NCBI RefSeq assembly: GCF_964355755.1
Contig: NC_092673.1
Coordinates: 30,137,001 to 30,201,000 of the forward strand
Direction of reading: 5' to 3'
DNA: 64,000 nucleotides
DNA from: Antedon mediterranea
Lineage: Eukaryota; Echinodermata; Crinoidea; Comatulida; Antedonidae
Position 1 is the stretch's first letter; each line of letters starts with the position of its first letter. Of this stretch, positions 11,912 through 22,349 are shown one piece after another. Made by a program: the position numbers and the translations under genes. Under the pieces are notes generated by a model, which was given only the letters and a program-made list of their open reading frames with translations, had not been told where the DNA came from and searched no databases.

Positions 11912-12175
11912 GTGGCTTGGTGGTTATGATGCTTGGCTACCATTCCAAGGGTCCTGGGTTTAAGTCCCGTCACATGTCAGGATTTTTATTTATTAAGGAC
12001 AAAATTACAACTCCACTCCCAAAGACTTGTAATAAGATTTTGTTTATAGAGCATCTTGTGTATGTTTGTCTTGTGAACCTCTGAGGGTCCCAATGATCAG
12101 CAATTGCTGGATGGATCACCCTCACATGTGCCAAAGACAATGCCGTATGAAAGAATGTATTGTCACATAACTTTG
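11912..12175 (+). mobile_element. tRNA-derived SINE, plus-strand copy, just upstream of the lectin gene
   Basis: Box-A-like TGGCTTGGTGGTTATGATGC near 11913 and box-B-like GGGTTTAAGTCCC near 11956. The body ends GGTCCCAATGATCAGCAATTG and CTGGATGGATCACCCTCA. A second copy in opposite orientation lies at 16518-16748. Confidence 0.7.
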
Positions 12176-12244
12176 GGTCTATCCTTAAATTAATATGTAA
12201 AACATTACATCCATATTACGTAATTATATGTTATATGTTTCTAG

Positions 12245-12323
12245 ATGTATTTGAATATTGTCTTCTGCTTTGTCTTGGGAATCAGTCTCACCAACTACGC
12301 ACTAATAATCGAGGCTGTTAATG
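12245..12323 (+). CDS. Exon 1: signal peptide
   Basis: Encodes MYLNIVFCFVLGISLTNYAL, a typical hydrophobic leader, and ends AATG|GTAAG (phase 1). An in-frame TAG touches the ATG on its 5' side, which favours this start. A purely untranslated upstream exon spliced at TTCTAG is possible. Confidence 0.75.
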
Positions 12324-15300
12324 GTAAGACTTTTAGAAAGTACATCCAAATATGGAAGTGATATGTCCAAATATAGTAGTGATATGACATCATCGTGTCC
12401 ATACATTTTCTTGACACATAAAGTGTGATAGTGTAGACAGAGCCTAAGGAAATGTAAGACTGTCATAACGCAGTACAATGTAAAGAAAGTACAATTAAGA
12501 CCAACGTATAAATGTTTACAAATTGTAATTAACCATTTTATTAGAATGTCCAAATGGATGGGATAGATTCTCTGGAAGTTGCTATCACACACGGTACAGC
12601 GATGAGGCCGTCAATTGGAGAGGGGCAGCAAAATACTGTGAAGGCTTGGGCGCTACATTGCCGGTCATTTCATCAATAATTGATAATATTGAGTTCAAAA
12701 CAAGATTGTACGTAACATATTTGATTACTATTTATAAAAAACAACTTAATAAAATACATGACATCATCAGGGGTTCAACAATTATATAATACGGTTCTAG
12801 TCAAAACGACCCATCCGATACTGCATACTATAATCCCACTAGAGACGCAACACAAGGACGTAACGCAACGTAAGTGAGTTGACCAATCACAAGCGATGGA
12901 TTATTCGAACTGTCAACACGTTTGCGTTGCGTTTACGTCTTTGCGTTAGGAACCGAGCCAAAACATCGGCTTACAACCGCATCATATACCCGATAGTTAA
13001 AATATTACAGTTTTTGGCAAATTACAGTATAACCTCGTTAAGTTCCTACTGGCCTTTGACCAGTATTATTTCTATGAATGTTTATACTACAGATATAATA
13101 TATTCTAAATTTGAATTGCAGAACCAATCTAAGAACTCGTCTTAATCTAAACGTAAATGATCCAGTGTTTACTTGGCTAGGATATCGGAACGACGGTGAC
13201 GGTTGGAAATGGGTAGAAACCGGAAAAGTAACTACTTACGAAGGTAAGTTCAGTAGATTCGCACTATTTATTGATGTGCTTGAACATGTAGGCCCTACCT
13301 AAAGTGTGGTTCCACTAGGAAAGCAAATTGCTTTTGAATTCAAAATTGTATATCAGCTGGTCTGTAATTAGGTTATATGCATGATATGCATATAACCTCT
13401 TGATTCTGTCAGAATCTTTATTTATTTATTTATTTATTAGTTATCCGCTTAGTAGCGGATAACTCCTTGTAATCGTCCTGTTTCATCAAATTTTTTTTCT
13501 GTATTATACTTCTTTCTTTCTGTCATTTTTGTGCGTCGCGTTTCTCTAAAACGTGTAGACAGAACATATCGTAACTTTGTCAACATATCAACATTTACGT
13601 GAACTTGTGCACCTCCTATTTTTGAATGACGTCAGAGTTGCGCAACGTGACTTACGTGCGATTTTATGAATTTCAATGATTGATCATAGACTAAAAACCA
13701 AACATAATTTTGTTTTGAAACTTTGTGAAAATTTAAGTCATATCAAGCGCAAACTTTCTATGGATTAAAAATAGCATATTTCACAAAAAGTTACGCGCGC
13801 ACGCGCGTTTAAAATTTTAACGTGCGAAATATAAACTTCTAATGAACTTTCTATGCGTTTCATGTCATTTTGAGCATGTCAAAAATTCCCACGCGCGCGA
13901 ACATTTTTACGCACGCGGTGCACACGTAGCGTTAAAAACATATTTTTTTCGCTTGATTTATGTTTTTTCAGCCTTTTCTAGTAATGTTACCAAATTTTAA
14001 ACAATTTCGACTTAAAATTACGTCATACGAGCACGTCGAATTAGATAATTTGCACGCGTATTTGGTGAAAAAGTTCAAAAATTCGTCAAAATTATGCCTA
14101 TTTTTAAACAGTCATAGATTCTAAACTACATGGAGAACTTTTTTTTAATTACATATTCTGGAAGTTGATGAGTTGTAGATATCGGATCATGCATTAATAT
14201 GGCTAACCGGACATTGTGACGTCATCGTATGGCCACGCGAATATAAAATATAGGATTTTTGTCTCTTTCGTCATAGCTCATCACATTTAATAGAGCGCAT
14301 CTCCACTTATTCGTTGTCCATTTTCATTCCGATTTTAATATATTCTAGATCTATCAACTATCTTTTGCATGAATTAAAAATTTTTTAATTTTTTTAACGT
14401 CATTATGCCTAAAAATTTAAATTACGTTGGTCATTAATTTCATCTTTACAGTAAATTTTAATCTGTTATGCCTCGTAAGAATAAAATGTGATAATCACAA
14501 TTAAAACGTTTTCAGGAAGCTATTGTATTGTAGATACAAAATCATGTGTAAATTGTGCCAATTGAATGTTGTGACGTCATCATATGGCCAGTTAAATAAA
14601 AAAAGTCGTATTTTCATCTTTTGCATTATATTTCATTACATTTAAAAGAGCGCGCATCAATATTTCACGTATTCAAATTTCTTCTACACATTAATACGTT
14701 GTTGCTGAGATAATTTCATTCAGAAATTTCTACTTTTACATTTCATTTTGAAACCGTCAAGATGTTAAAAATTACAATAAAATACGGGTCCCGTAATTTC
14801 ACCTATTTTACACTGTTTGTGATATGTATACAGATTGTACTGTGTATACTATATGACACAAAATAACAGAATTCAGAAATAACAACATATCATATTCTTC
14901 AGTTCAGGTCATAATGCCTTAATATTTTTCTGTGTGCAATATTCTAACGTATGACGTGCACGTGGCGTTTGTCGAGCGGATAACTAACTCGTCAAAGTGA
15001 CGAGTTTCATGTCTAGTTTATTTATTCTTTCCTTAGCACTATTTGTCCGTCAATTATCTTGATATCAGTTTCATCTAACTAAGTCAATTTTTCAGAGTAT
15101 ATTCCTTATGGCCAGGAATCGATGTGGTTATGTTTTCACGGTGCGCAATCAAACATTACGCGGTCTACGCGCGATTTAACGAAATCACGTTTGTAATCAT
15201 ATCTTCACAAGCATGAATCACTTTTAAACAAAATTTGGTACTCATAAATTTCAGGTCATATTTCATCATATGGCAATACAATTACGTGCGTAGCGCATAT

Positions 15301-18300
15301 AACGCATGCGTACGCGCGCTTAAAATGTTCAAAATTGTCAGAATTTATTTTCGATGAAATTAGAGTACGTTTCAGGCAATTTTAGGCGTTTAAAAATTGC
15401 CATAAGTGCGCAGATTTTTGCACGCGCACTGCGCGTCAAACGTTATTGCGCACTGTTTTTGTCCGATTACTGTTGTATAACCTTTCTTTAACAATATCAT
15501 CATATTGTATTAACTTTTCAACGCCAAACAGCGTTATACGAGTACGTCAAAAGTGACAGGCTACGCACGTGTAAGTTAACAAAATGGTGAAAATATGCTA
15601 AATTTTAAAATTAATATATATCGTTAGAATGCTCGGGAACACCGATTTTTTATTTTATTTTCTTGAAGTGTATGTATCATATGTATGATTTATTATCAAA
15701 TAAAGAGAACAAAAGTTGATTAAGTCATCATTAATGGCATATTAAATTTACAAAAATTAATTTCGACAATCAAACAAATTATACAATTTTCCTAGGCCGA
15801 AATAACAAACTTAACATTAACTTTCTTCCTTAAGAAGTTCATATATTAAAGTTAAAAGTATATAGTTTGACAGTGCATCATTTTTAAAAATCTTTAAAGA
15901 TGTCATCATAGTAAAACATTATAATTCATTACGGTATGTAATAATCTATCTGCACCAAAGTGGTTACTGCATAGTAAATACACGGAGGAATATTTCCATA
16001 TTTTTTAGTCAGTTGTGTATGGCTCGGTGGTCTTTGCTCGTGTCTATAGCATTTAAGGTACCGAGTTCGAGTCTCACCTTGGGAAACGAAACAAAATAAG
16101 ATTTTTTTTTATTATCCGTATTGTTTGTTCAATTGTATTTCTTAGTGTATAGATTACACAAAATGTGGTTTATGACATTATATACGCAGAAGGATCTTTG
16201 ATCGGATTATGATACCGGCTATTGTATTTGCGTTAACAAGATCCTATCATATATTATAAATAACTAAAGATTCTGAGAAAATCAATCAATCAAAATATCT
16301 TAAATCAATCAATTATCTTTATTTAAATCAATGCATATAACCTATAATTCGTCATAGTGACGAATTAAATCTAGTTGTATATTAGATTTTATATACTCAT
16401 ATATGCATTTTTAAAGCTTTTGTATGTTTTTGCTATACATTTTATTTGCGAAATAAAGTTTTTATATATATAATAGCATCTCCAATCAACTACTTTCTTT
16501 TTTTTTATACCATATTTAATGAGGGTGATCCATCCAGCAATTGCTGATCATTAGGGACCCTCAGAGGTTTACAACACAAACATTATACACAAGATGCTCT
16601 ATATAAATAAAGTCTTATTACAAGTCTTTGGGAGTGGAGTTGTAATTTTGTCCTTAGAAAAAATCCTGACATGTGACGGGACTTGAACCCAGGACCCTTG
16701 GAGTGGTAGCCAAGCATCATAACCACCAAGCCACAACTCCACTCTCTCATTAAATGGTAAAAAGAGTAATAATAATGCCGCTTTTATCATTATGCTTGTA
16801 CCAACCCATTATACAGCTGTCACTAGGTAAATCTTAACTAACTATTGACAGTCATCGAGATACGAGTCTAGGTGTGTTACGTACTTTAGATACACGTATT
16901 TCTGTCACTAGGTTCGTAGAGACAATGTATACTGTTCGTTCACTATGTTTTTTTATTTGTCACCACTGTTACTTTAAGGTTTTAAAAGCAACGTTTTGGT
17001 GGAACCCGAACCAGGAATGTCAAAATGCGCTGCGATGGCCTTATACGGAGACGATACGGGCAGTTGGGATGACTTTGATTGCGAATTTGATTTGCTTTTA
17101 AAATACATTACCTGTGAAAAGGTTGTTGGTAAGTTACTTTTTCATTCACAAATTGGTAACCTTGGGTCCGTTCGGGCTTGGTTATTTACTGGGGAATGTT
17201 GGTAACCTACACACTAAACTAAGTGATCATTTCCAATGTAACTAATCTATTGGGTAAATAAGTTTTTTACGGCCTGTATAAAATATAACAGCAAATTGAT
17301 TTAAGATAATCTAATCATATTAGAATTTACAGAAGATACATAAATAAAACAGTAAAAAGTAAATAAATGAGGTAGAAGTACTTAATGTTGAAAAATGAAA
17401 GTACTTACATAAAACTATAAGAAAACTTATATAAGATAACACATTACAAAATATCTATAAATTGACTAATACAAATAAAATGGTTTTACTTTACAACAAA
17501 ATAAGGACTAGTATTCTCGTATTTTCCTGGTTTGCATTTTCGTTCTAATATAGTAGTATTTTATTTTATTATGGTCATGATTATGCTATCAAAAAGAATG
17601 AAATATTCTATGATAGAATTCTTCTTTACCTGACTCAAAAAAGTATTACTTACCGATACAAAATACAAAAGCGTTTTAATTTTCAAAGATTGAAATGAAA
17701 AGTTTGTGCGGCAAATTTTCGGATCGAACGTCAATATCATCATTGTTAATTCGTGTTACTGCAGTGTGCCACGCCAATAAGCTATTCTCTCCACTCCTTC
17801 CAGATCGCGTGCCATCTTCGGAAGTCATTTATTGACGTCATATTACGCTTGCGAATTTATAACTTGGTTTATTTTAAAATTGATTACTGTTTACCACTGT
17901 CCAATTGTACTATCTTTGTCAGAACCAAATGTAAGACTAGCCGACGGGCCGAATGATCTGGAAGGCAGAGTTGAGGTTAAAATAAACGACAGATGGGGAA
18001 CAGTATGCGATGATTTTTGGACAACCGAAAGCAGCGACGTTGTTTGTCGTCAACTTGGTTATCCAATGTCAATTATATTTCGACCCGGAAGTGAAAACCG
18101 TGCGGGTCGCGGTAAGATTCTTTTGGATGATGTGAAGTGTACGGGCGACGAGCGCTTTGTGACGTCATGTCCACAAGCAGAGATTGACACAAGTGACTGT
18201 GAACATAAAGAGGATATCTGGATAAAGTGTTCAAATGGTAAGTGTTTTTCGATTTCTTTGTAGTTTCATTTACCGGTAATCAGCATAGGAACTGATGCAG

Positions 18301-21300
18301 ACTATAAGTTTTCCCGCTTATTATTCCAATCGTATCATTTATAACCATAGACCAAACCACCAAAAACGTGAAAAATAATAAAGTGTGTATCATTAAACTG
18401 AACCTTTCGGTTCTTTTACCGTGATTTTCGCCACATCCATATCGATTTACTTAAGGAAATAGTACTTTTGTCATAGTTCATAGGTAAAATTATTTAAGTA
18501 TTTATTCAGCATTTTTGTTTCTACAGATTCATAGCCAATTTATATCATAATTACTGATGTTAAACTTTGTCAGATTTACAATAGAGATATCAATATACAT
18601 ACATATCTATGTCTTGACATTTTTTATTTCAGAAACCAAGCGAAATGCTGTCATTCCAAAATGGTTTACGTCTACTAGGCCTACCGAGTATGTAACTAAT
18701 ATTTCTATATTTTAAAAAAAAGCACCTACTCTCTCTAACAACCGCTTGTTTATATAAAATATGTAAACCTAAAATGCAGTTAATCATAAATCGACTTGTA
18801 AAAGAGAGATTTTCTTTCTTACGAATACAAGTTAAGATGTTCGGAGAATTGACATTGGCCTACATTACTACTGTGTAAATATTTCTATTATAAATATTTA
18901 TAATGCCACGTACGTAGGCCTATAAAGGCCTACTATATTTTTGGATTATATAGTATTATTTATTACATGACTGATTGCTTATTTTGTTTTAGATGTCACG
19001 ACTGGGACTCGGTATGTGCAAATGGTAACTGTTATTCAGTCTGCGGTGATAAGAGTTTTCTTCAGGAGATTGACTCGGAAAACAATAGGCTTCGTGTCTT
19101 AACAATACACTCGGATTTAGGTTCTTTAGACAAATATATCCCCGAAGGTTATGGGGATGTCACCGAGATGCAGATATTTTCACAAAACGCTGTGTTGAAA
19201 CAAAACCTACAGCTAGAATTTAACCTCCGGGTGGTAACACGACGTCTCCAGTTAAGAGACACGGATATCTTAACTTATAACTCCGTCAGCAGATGTTATA
19301 CCTTTAAAATTGTAGATCATAATGGTGTGCTCTATCACGTGTTTAATGGCAGGCGTCATGGATTTTCCGTAGATATTTATGCTGAAACCATTGATATTCC
19401 AGACACTACTTGTTTACACCTATATAAATCGTTACCAGGAAGTTTTCCAATTATACCCGAAGAATATATATCGTTGTCAGCTACATGTGCTGGAGTTCAA
19501 ACGCTATCATTAGTCGATTCTTCAAAAAATGAGAAGTGTGAAAAGGGTGTTATTCTTGATACAATCGAGTCCGTTATCAACATGCAACCATCTCGAGAAA
19601 TATTGGAATGGGTGATTAATATCAGGACCAAGGTGCTTAGAGGAAACAGCGGAGTCAGATTCGTTCCAAGTCTGTCACACAATAGCTATGAAACAATACT
19701 AGAAACATACCAAAATGATCTTGAAATCTTATCAAATGGCCTACAACGTTTTAAGGACAAAGACACGGATTTCTTTGAGAAACTAGAAATATTAGAGTTG
19801 TTTAGAGCAAATGCTGAGGATGTACTTGAAGCAAGAGAATTGGAGTATGCCAATGGACAGACACAAATTGAAATATCGAGGCAGACCATAATACTTCTAC
19901 AGGAAGAGTTTGATGAACTTCTACCACAACTGGAAGATGTAAGAGAAAAGTTTGAAGACGATGTCAAGAAGTATACAATTAGGCATTCTTTTAAAGCCTT
20001 CTTCACTTTGGTAGAAGGTATTGCGTCAGTTTTTTCAGTAGGTGGAGGTGAAGAGAAACTGAGTCCTGGAGATGTCGGACAAATCTTTACCGGGATCACT
20101 GATATCTATACACAACTTGTAGATTTAGAGGTACTTATTATTGGTATAAGTGGATTATTTGAAACAATTGATGACGTCGGTTCGTATATCGAGGATAATT
20201 CTAATCCATCCTCAGATGAACTTGAAAAGTATATGACATCAATGAGGGACTTTGCAGATTTAAAATTGTCAGCATTGGCATGGCAATCGTTAGAAAACAC
20301 AGCAGATGGACTTCTTAGCATTGGGACCGTTACTGAAATTCCTTCAGCTGGTGAATATCGACAGATTGTATCAGATGTTGCTGACTATGGGCGTGCCATC
20401 ACTGAGGAAATGATTAGACATACGCAACTACTACTTCAAAGTGTTGAAGACAGGCAGTGGCTACTTGTCAGCGAAAACGAGGTGAATCGTCTGGAGATTG
20501 TTATTGAAGATACTGACTTCGAACAACTTCAACATGGACTGTTATACTCTGAGCTTGATTTACAAACGTATTATCTTGTCTACACCATAAAGGATACAGT
20601 CAACACGTTTTGCAAGTCAAAGTTTTACTACCAATTTGTTGAATGTGATCGTGCAAGTCTTCCAGATATGTCTGATTCTTTGCGTTTAGTTCGCCAGAAG
20701 ATCGGCTCCTTGATAAGAAGTCAAATCAAAGGGTTGACACAATTTGTAGATGGTCATATACAACCAATATTTATTACGAAAACAGTAAAAGATAAAAAAT
20801 CTTGCGGAAAAAGGAGCAAATATGCAAATATTGACGATTGTCCCATACTATCTCTCAAACGAAAAAATAATTTATACTTCAACATAGATTTGAACAGCAC
20901 AGAATTTCTTGATCTTTCTCGTGTTAGAATTGAAAAAGTTAGAGTTTATCTAGGGGGAGAGCTTAGTGAACAAGAAGAAGAAGAGGAAGAGGAGGAGGAG
21001 GAGGAGGAGGAAGAAGAAGAGGAGGAAGGGAAACCTAAGAAGAAAAGAAAAGGCAGATCTTCTGGTAAAAAAAAGAAAGGAAAGGGTGGTGATAAGAGTG
21101 GTGGTGGTGGTAAGGGCAGTGGCGGTAATGGTGGTGGCGGTAATGGTGGTGGAGGCAACGGTGGTGGCGGTAATGGTGGTGGCGGTAATGGTGATGGAGG
21201 CAACGGTGGTGGCGGTAATGGTGGTGGAGGAAACGGTGGTGGCGGTAAAAATGGTGGTGGCGGCAACAGGGGTGGAGGTATAATCGAAGAAGAAGAGAGA

Positions 21301-21791
21301 GGTCCCAAAGTAAGATTGAACATTCATACTTCAGGAGTATTTTTTGATCGACGTGGTATACGCAATTACGAGTTCACCGGTGTCCAAGTAAACAAGAGGT
21401 TTGAATATCGGATTGGACAAGAAGGTGAGTACGAAACCAGTAGTGACGTCACAAAAACGTCTGTAAATGACAATTTGACAACATAAAAAACATAGTGGTT
21501 AAGTTAACTATTCAAATAAATGCACATCTGACCTCTAAAAGGAATCCTTAATTGTAGTCACCAACAAACATTTTATTTATCTTTTACTGACAATTCTAAA
21601 TGAATTTTTTTTCAGAATCCCCAATACTGGATGGTGATATATACAGCAATGAAGCCGACTTATATGTCAACACAACTCCATTCACAACTTGGTCAATTCG
21701 TGTTCCCGTCCAAGACAATCGAAAATTGCATTTGGAGGGGCTTACTATTATCAAAGTGCTCTTCTATGGATCAGCAATAGTTGAATATTAA
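12245..21791 (+). CDS. Secreted CTLD-SRCR protein with a large helical and beta-rich C-terminal body
   Basis: Eight exons join in phase: 12245-12323, 12545-12707, 13122-13243, 16979-17128, 17923-18237, 18633-18687, 18993-21424 and 21616-21791, giving 1163 residues. Order: signal peptide (1-24); CTLD (27-171) with CPNGW, WLGYRND and GSWDDFDC; SRCR (172-276) with WGTVCDDFW and VVCRQLGYP; a short linker; a Cys-bearing start of the body; a long charged, probably coiled-coil region (about 520-625); a hydrophobic stretch (about 625-690); more helices; an E/K/G low-complexity linker (about 955-1060); and a beta-rich end with VRLNIHTSGVF and TPFTTWSIRVP. The head suggests extracellular recognition. 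The body has the general look of a helical membrane-active or toxin-like effector, but I cannot assign a family. A second body cassette follows at 23 kb. Confidence 0.8.
12336..12450. mobile_element. Foldback element, family B, in intron 1
   Basis: Partial copy of the family with AAATATGGTAGTGATATG-like repeats, ATGACATCATC and a GTGTAGACAGAGC end. Its 3' remnant is also visible in the pseudogene copy near 8335-8365, so it was inserted before the head duplicated. Confidence 0.6.
12545..12707 (+). CDS. Exon 2: first part of the CTLD
   Basis: Phase 1 in, phase 2 out (AGATT|GTACGT). It encodes ECPNGWDRFSGSCYHTRY, then NWRGAAKYCEGLGATLPV: the N-terminal Cys pair of a long-form CTLD plus the first core Cys (YCE). 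Confidence 0.85.
12825..12965. mobile_element. Foldback element, family A, in intron 2
   Basis: Starts ATCCCACTAGAGACGCAACA, carries TTGACCAATCACAAGCGATG in its centre and ends with GTTTGCGTTGCGTTTACGTC and AGGAACCGAG. Both arms are visible. Confidence 0.7.
13122..13243 (+). CDS. Exon 3: middle of the CTLD
   Basis: Acceptor TTGAATTGCAG, donor GAAG|GTAAGT. It carries the WIGL-like motif (FTWLGYRNDGDGWKWVETG) of C-type lectin folds. Frame is fixed by phases 2 and 1 at the two ends. Confidence 0.85.
13376..16374. mobile_element. Composite of nested dispersed repeats, with two Helitron-like ends, in intron 3
   Basis: This 3-kb block splits the CTLD between its second and third parts. It holds hairpins followed by CTAG at 14986-15016 and 16346-16374: stem 8, loop 5, CTAG 5-7 nt downstream, T next, as in Helitron 3' ends. 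It also has a GTTATCCGC/GCGGATAAC hairpin at 13440-13462 and an ATATGCATATAACC motif near both ends. A 0.5-kb part (about 15100-15600) recurs inverted at 34.8-35.2 kb. A tRNA-like promoter (TGGCTCGGTGG, GAGTTCGAGTCTCACC) sits at 16019-16080. No transposase was found. Confidence 0.55.
16518..16748 (-). mobile_element. tRNA-derived SINE, minus-strand copy
   Basis: Reverse-complement match to 11912-12175, including TGATCCATCCAGCAATTGCT, GGGACTTGAACCCAGGACCC and ACCAAGCATCATAACCACC read from the plus strand. It forms an inverted pair with the upstream copy around the first three exons of the lectin gene. Confidence 0.75.
16979..17128 (+). CDS. Exon 4: last part of the CTLD
   Basis: Phase 1 in (acceptor ACTTTAAG) and phase 1 out (GTTG|GTAAGT). 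It encodes VEPEPGMSKCAAMALYGDD, GSWDDFDC and YITCEK: the three distal CTLD cysteines and the EPN- and WND-like positions, here EPE and WDD. A competing acceptor at AAAAG, 10 nt downstream, would put the exon in a frame (TFWWNPNQEC) that ends early, so the upstream acceptor is preferred. Confidence 0.75.
17129..17922. other. Intron 4 of the lectin gene
   Basis: AT-rich; no repeat or RNA gene recognised. Confidence 0.5.
17923..18237 (+). CDS. Exon 5: SRCR domain
   Basis: 315 nt, phase 1 at both ends, holding one whole domain: VRLADGPNDLEGRVEVKIND, WGTVCDDFW, VVCRQLGYP, GRGKILLDDVKC and six cysteines. SRCR domains bind ligands outside the cell in scavenger-receptor-type proteins. Symmetric phase makes this exon a mobile cassette. 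The exon at 23087 is the same length and nearly identical. Confidence 0.95.
18238..18632. other. Intron 5 of the lectin gene
   Basis: AT-rich; nothing recognised. Confidence 0.5.
18633..18687 (+). CDS. Exon 6: short linker
   Basis: 55 nt encoding ETKRNAVIPKWFTSTRPT. Phase 1 in, phase 2 out (CCGA|GTATGT). The counterpart at 23785 shares the IPKWFT core. Confidence 0.8.
18993..21424 (+). CDS. Exon 7: the large body exon
   Basis: 2432 nt, 810 codons, phase 2 in (TTTTAG|A) and phase 1 out (GAAG|GTGAGT). The open frame reaches upstream of the acceptor, so the ATG at 18967 is not the start. It begins CHDWDSVCANGNCYSVCGDK, followed by a mixed domain with paired cysteines, long amphipathic helices from about 19590, a hydrophobic region at 19985-20170, further helices with WQSLENTADGLLS, Cys-containing loops near 20610-20850, about 18 consecutive Glu, a basic patch, a Gly/Asn tract, and the first half of the terminal beta-rich module. 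Not assigned to a known family. Confidence 0.85.
20974..21285 (+). repeat. Glu, Lys/Arg and Gly-Asn low-complexity tract inside the body exon
   Basis: GAA/GAG runs encode about 18 Glu, followed by KKKRKGR and KKKKGKG, then about ten copies of GGGGN from GGTGGTGGCGGTAAT units. The second cassette has only about 30 residues here. The antisense frames rich in Pro or Thr at 20946-21327 are shadows of this tract. Confidence 0.9.
21616..21791 (+). CDS. Exon 8: terminal exon of the lectin gene
   Basis: 176 nt, acceptor TTTTTTTTCAG, phase 1. It encodes ESPILDGDIYSNEADLYVN, TPFTTWSIRVP, LEGLTIIKVLFYGSA and a TAA stop: alternating residues typical of beta strands. A possible AATAAA follows at 21813. 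The stop codon lies within the left arm of an inverted-repeat element. Confidence 0.85.
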
Positions 21792-22349
21792 AGATGTATT
21801 GTCCCTTTGACCAATAAAAAAAAAATTTTTTTTTAAATATTTCGAAAAAAAGTGGGTCATTTTGAAGTATCATTAATAGTTATTAACTTTCACCCAAAAT
21901 TAGTAAAAAAAAAATAATTTAACCGAAATACAGACATTTTTTTGTTCAAAAAATAACTTTGACTTCCCGTCAAAGTTTTCGATCAAAACATATCTCATAA
22001 TGCAAGGCGCTTGTTTGGCTACTCTGTATGCATAATCATAAAACTTCCTCGCGATCTGTGTGAAAACACCTTCTCAACCGCGACGAGTTGTAAACAATCC
22101 TAATTAGCATCATGTATAATGCATACTCGTGGTTTGAAATCTTTGTTTACTTTTGCTTGTGATGATTTTCCAGACGAAATGTAATCAAGTTAATTTAGCC
22201 TACCTGTTAATTACGTAAACTTGTTTTTGGCTCGAATTTTAGACTTAAAGTGAATACCTTTAATATTACTTTAATATGGCCAATTTAAATTTAGAATATT
22301 TTTTTTTTCATTTTTTGTGTTTCAAGGGACAATACATCTTTAATATTCA
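21782..22349. mobile_element. MITE with near-perfect 28-29-bp terminal inverted repeats, at the lectin stop codon
   Basis: Left arm 21782-21810 and right arm 22322-22349 are reverse complements apart from one missing A (core AAAGATGTATTGTCCCTT). TTAA occurs at the same place in both arms and may be a target-site duplication of a piggyBac-like insertion; if so, true arms start just inside it. The interior is AT-rich with no coding capacity. A related arm (TTAAAGATTTATTGTCCCC) occurs at 36227-36245. Confidence 0.75.

Noticed and set aside
18967-18992. ATG at 18967 as start of a separate 839-codon gene
   Set aside because: The acceptor TTTTAG at 18992 and phase match to the linker exon place it in the intron; the homologous second cassette shows the same splice at 24092.
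20946-21327. Antisense Pro-rich and Thr-rich frames opposite the Gly tract
   Set aside because: Shadows of the GAG/GGT repeats in the large body exon.
21782-22349. Attachment site or viral terminal repeat
   Set aside because: Arms of 28-29 bp, no coding capacity and a TTAA-like border fit a MITE better; no viral gene is present.
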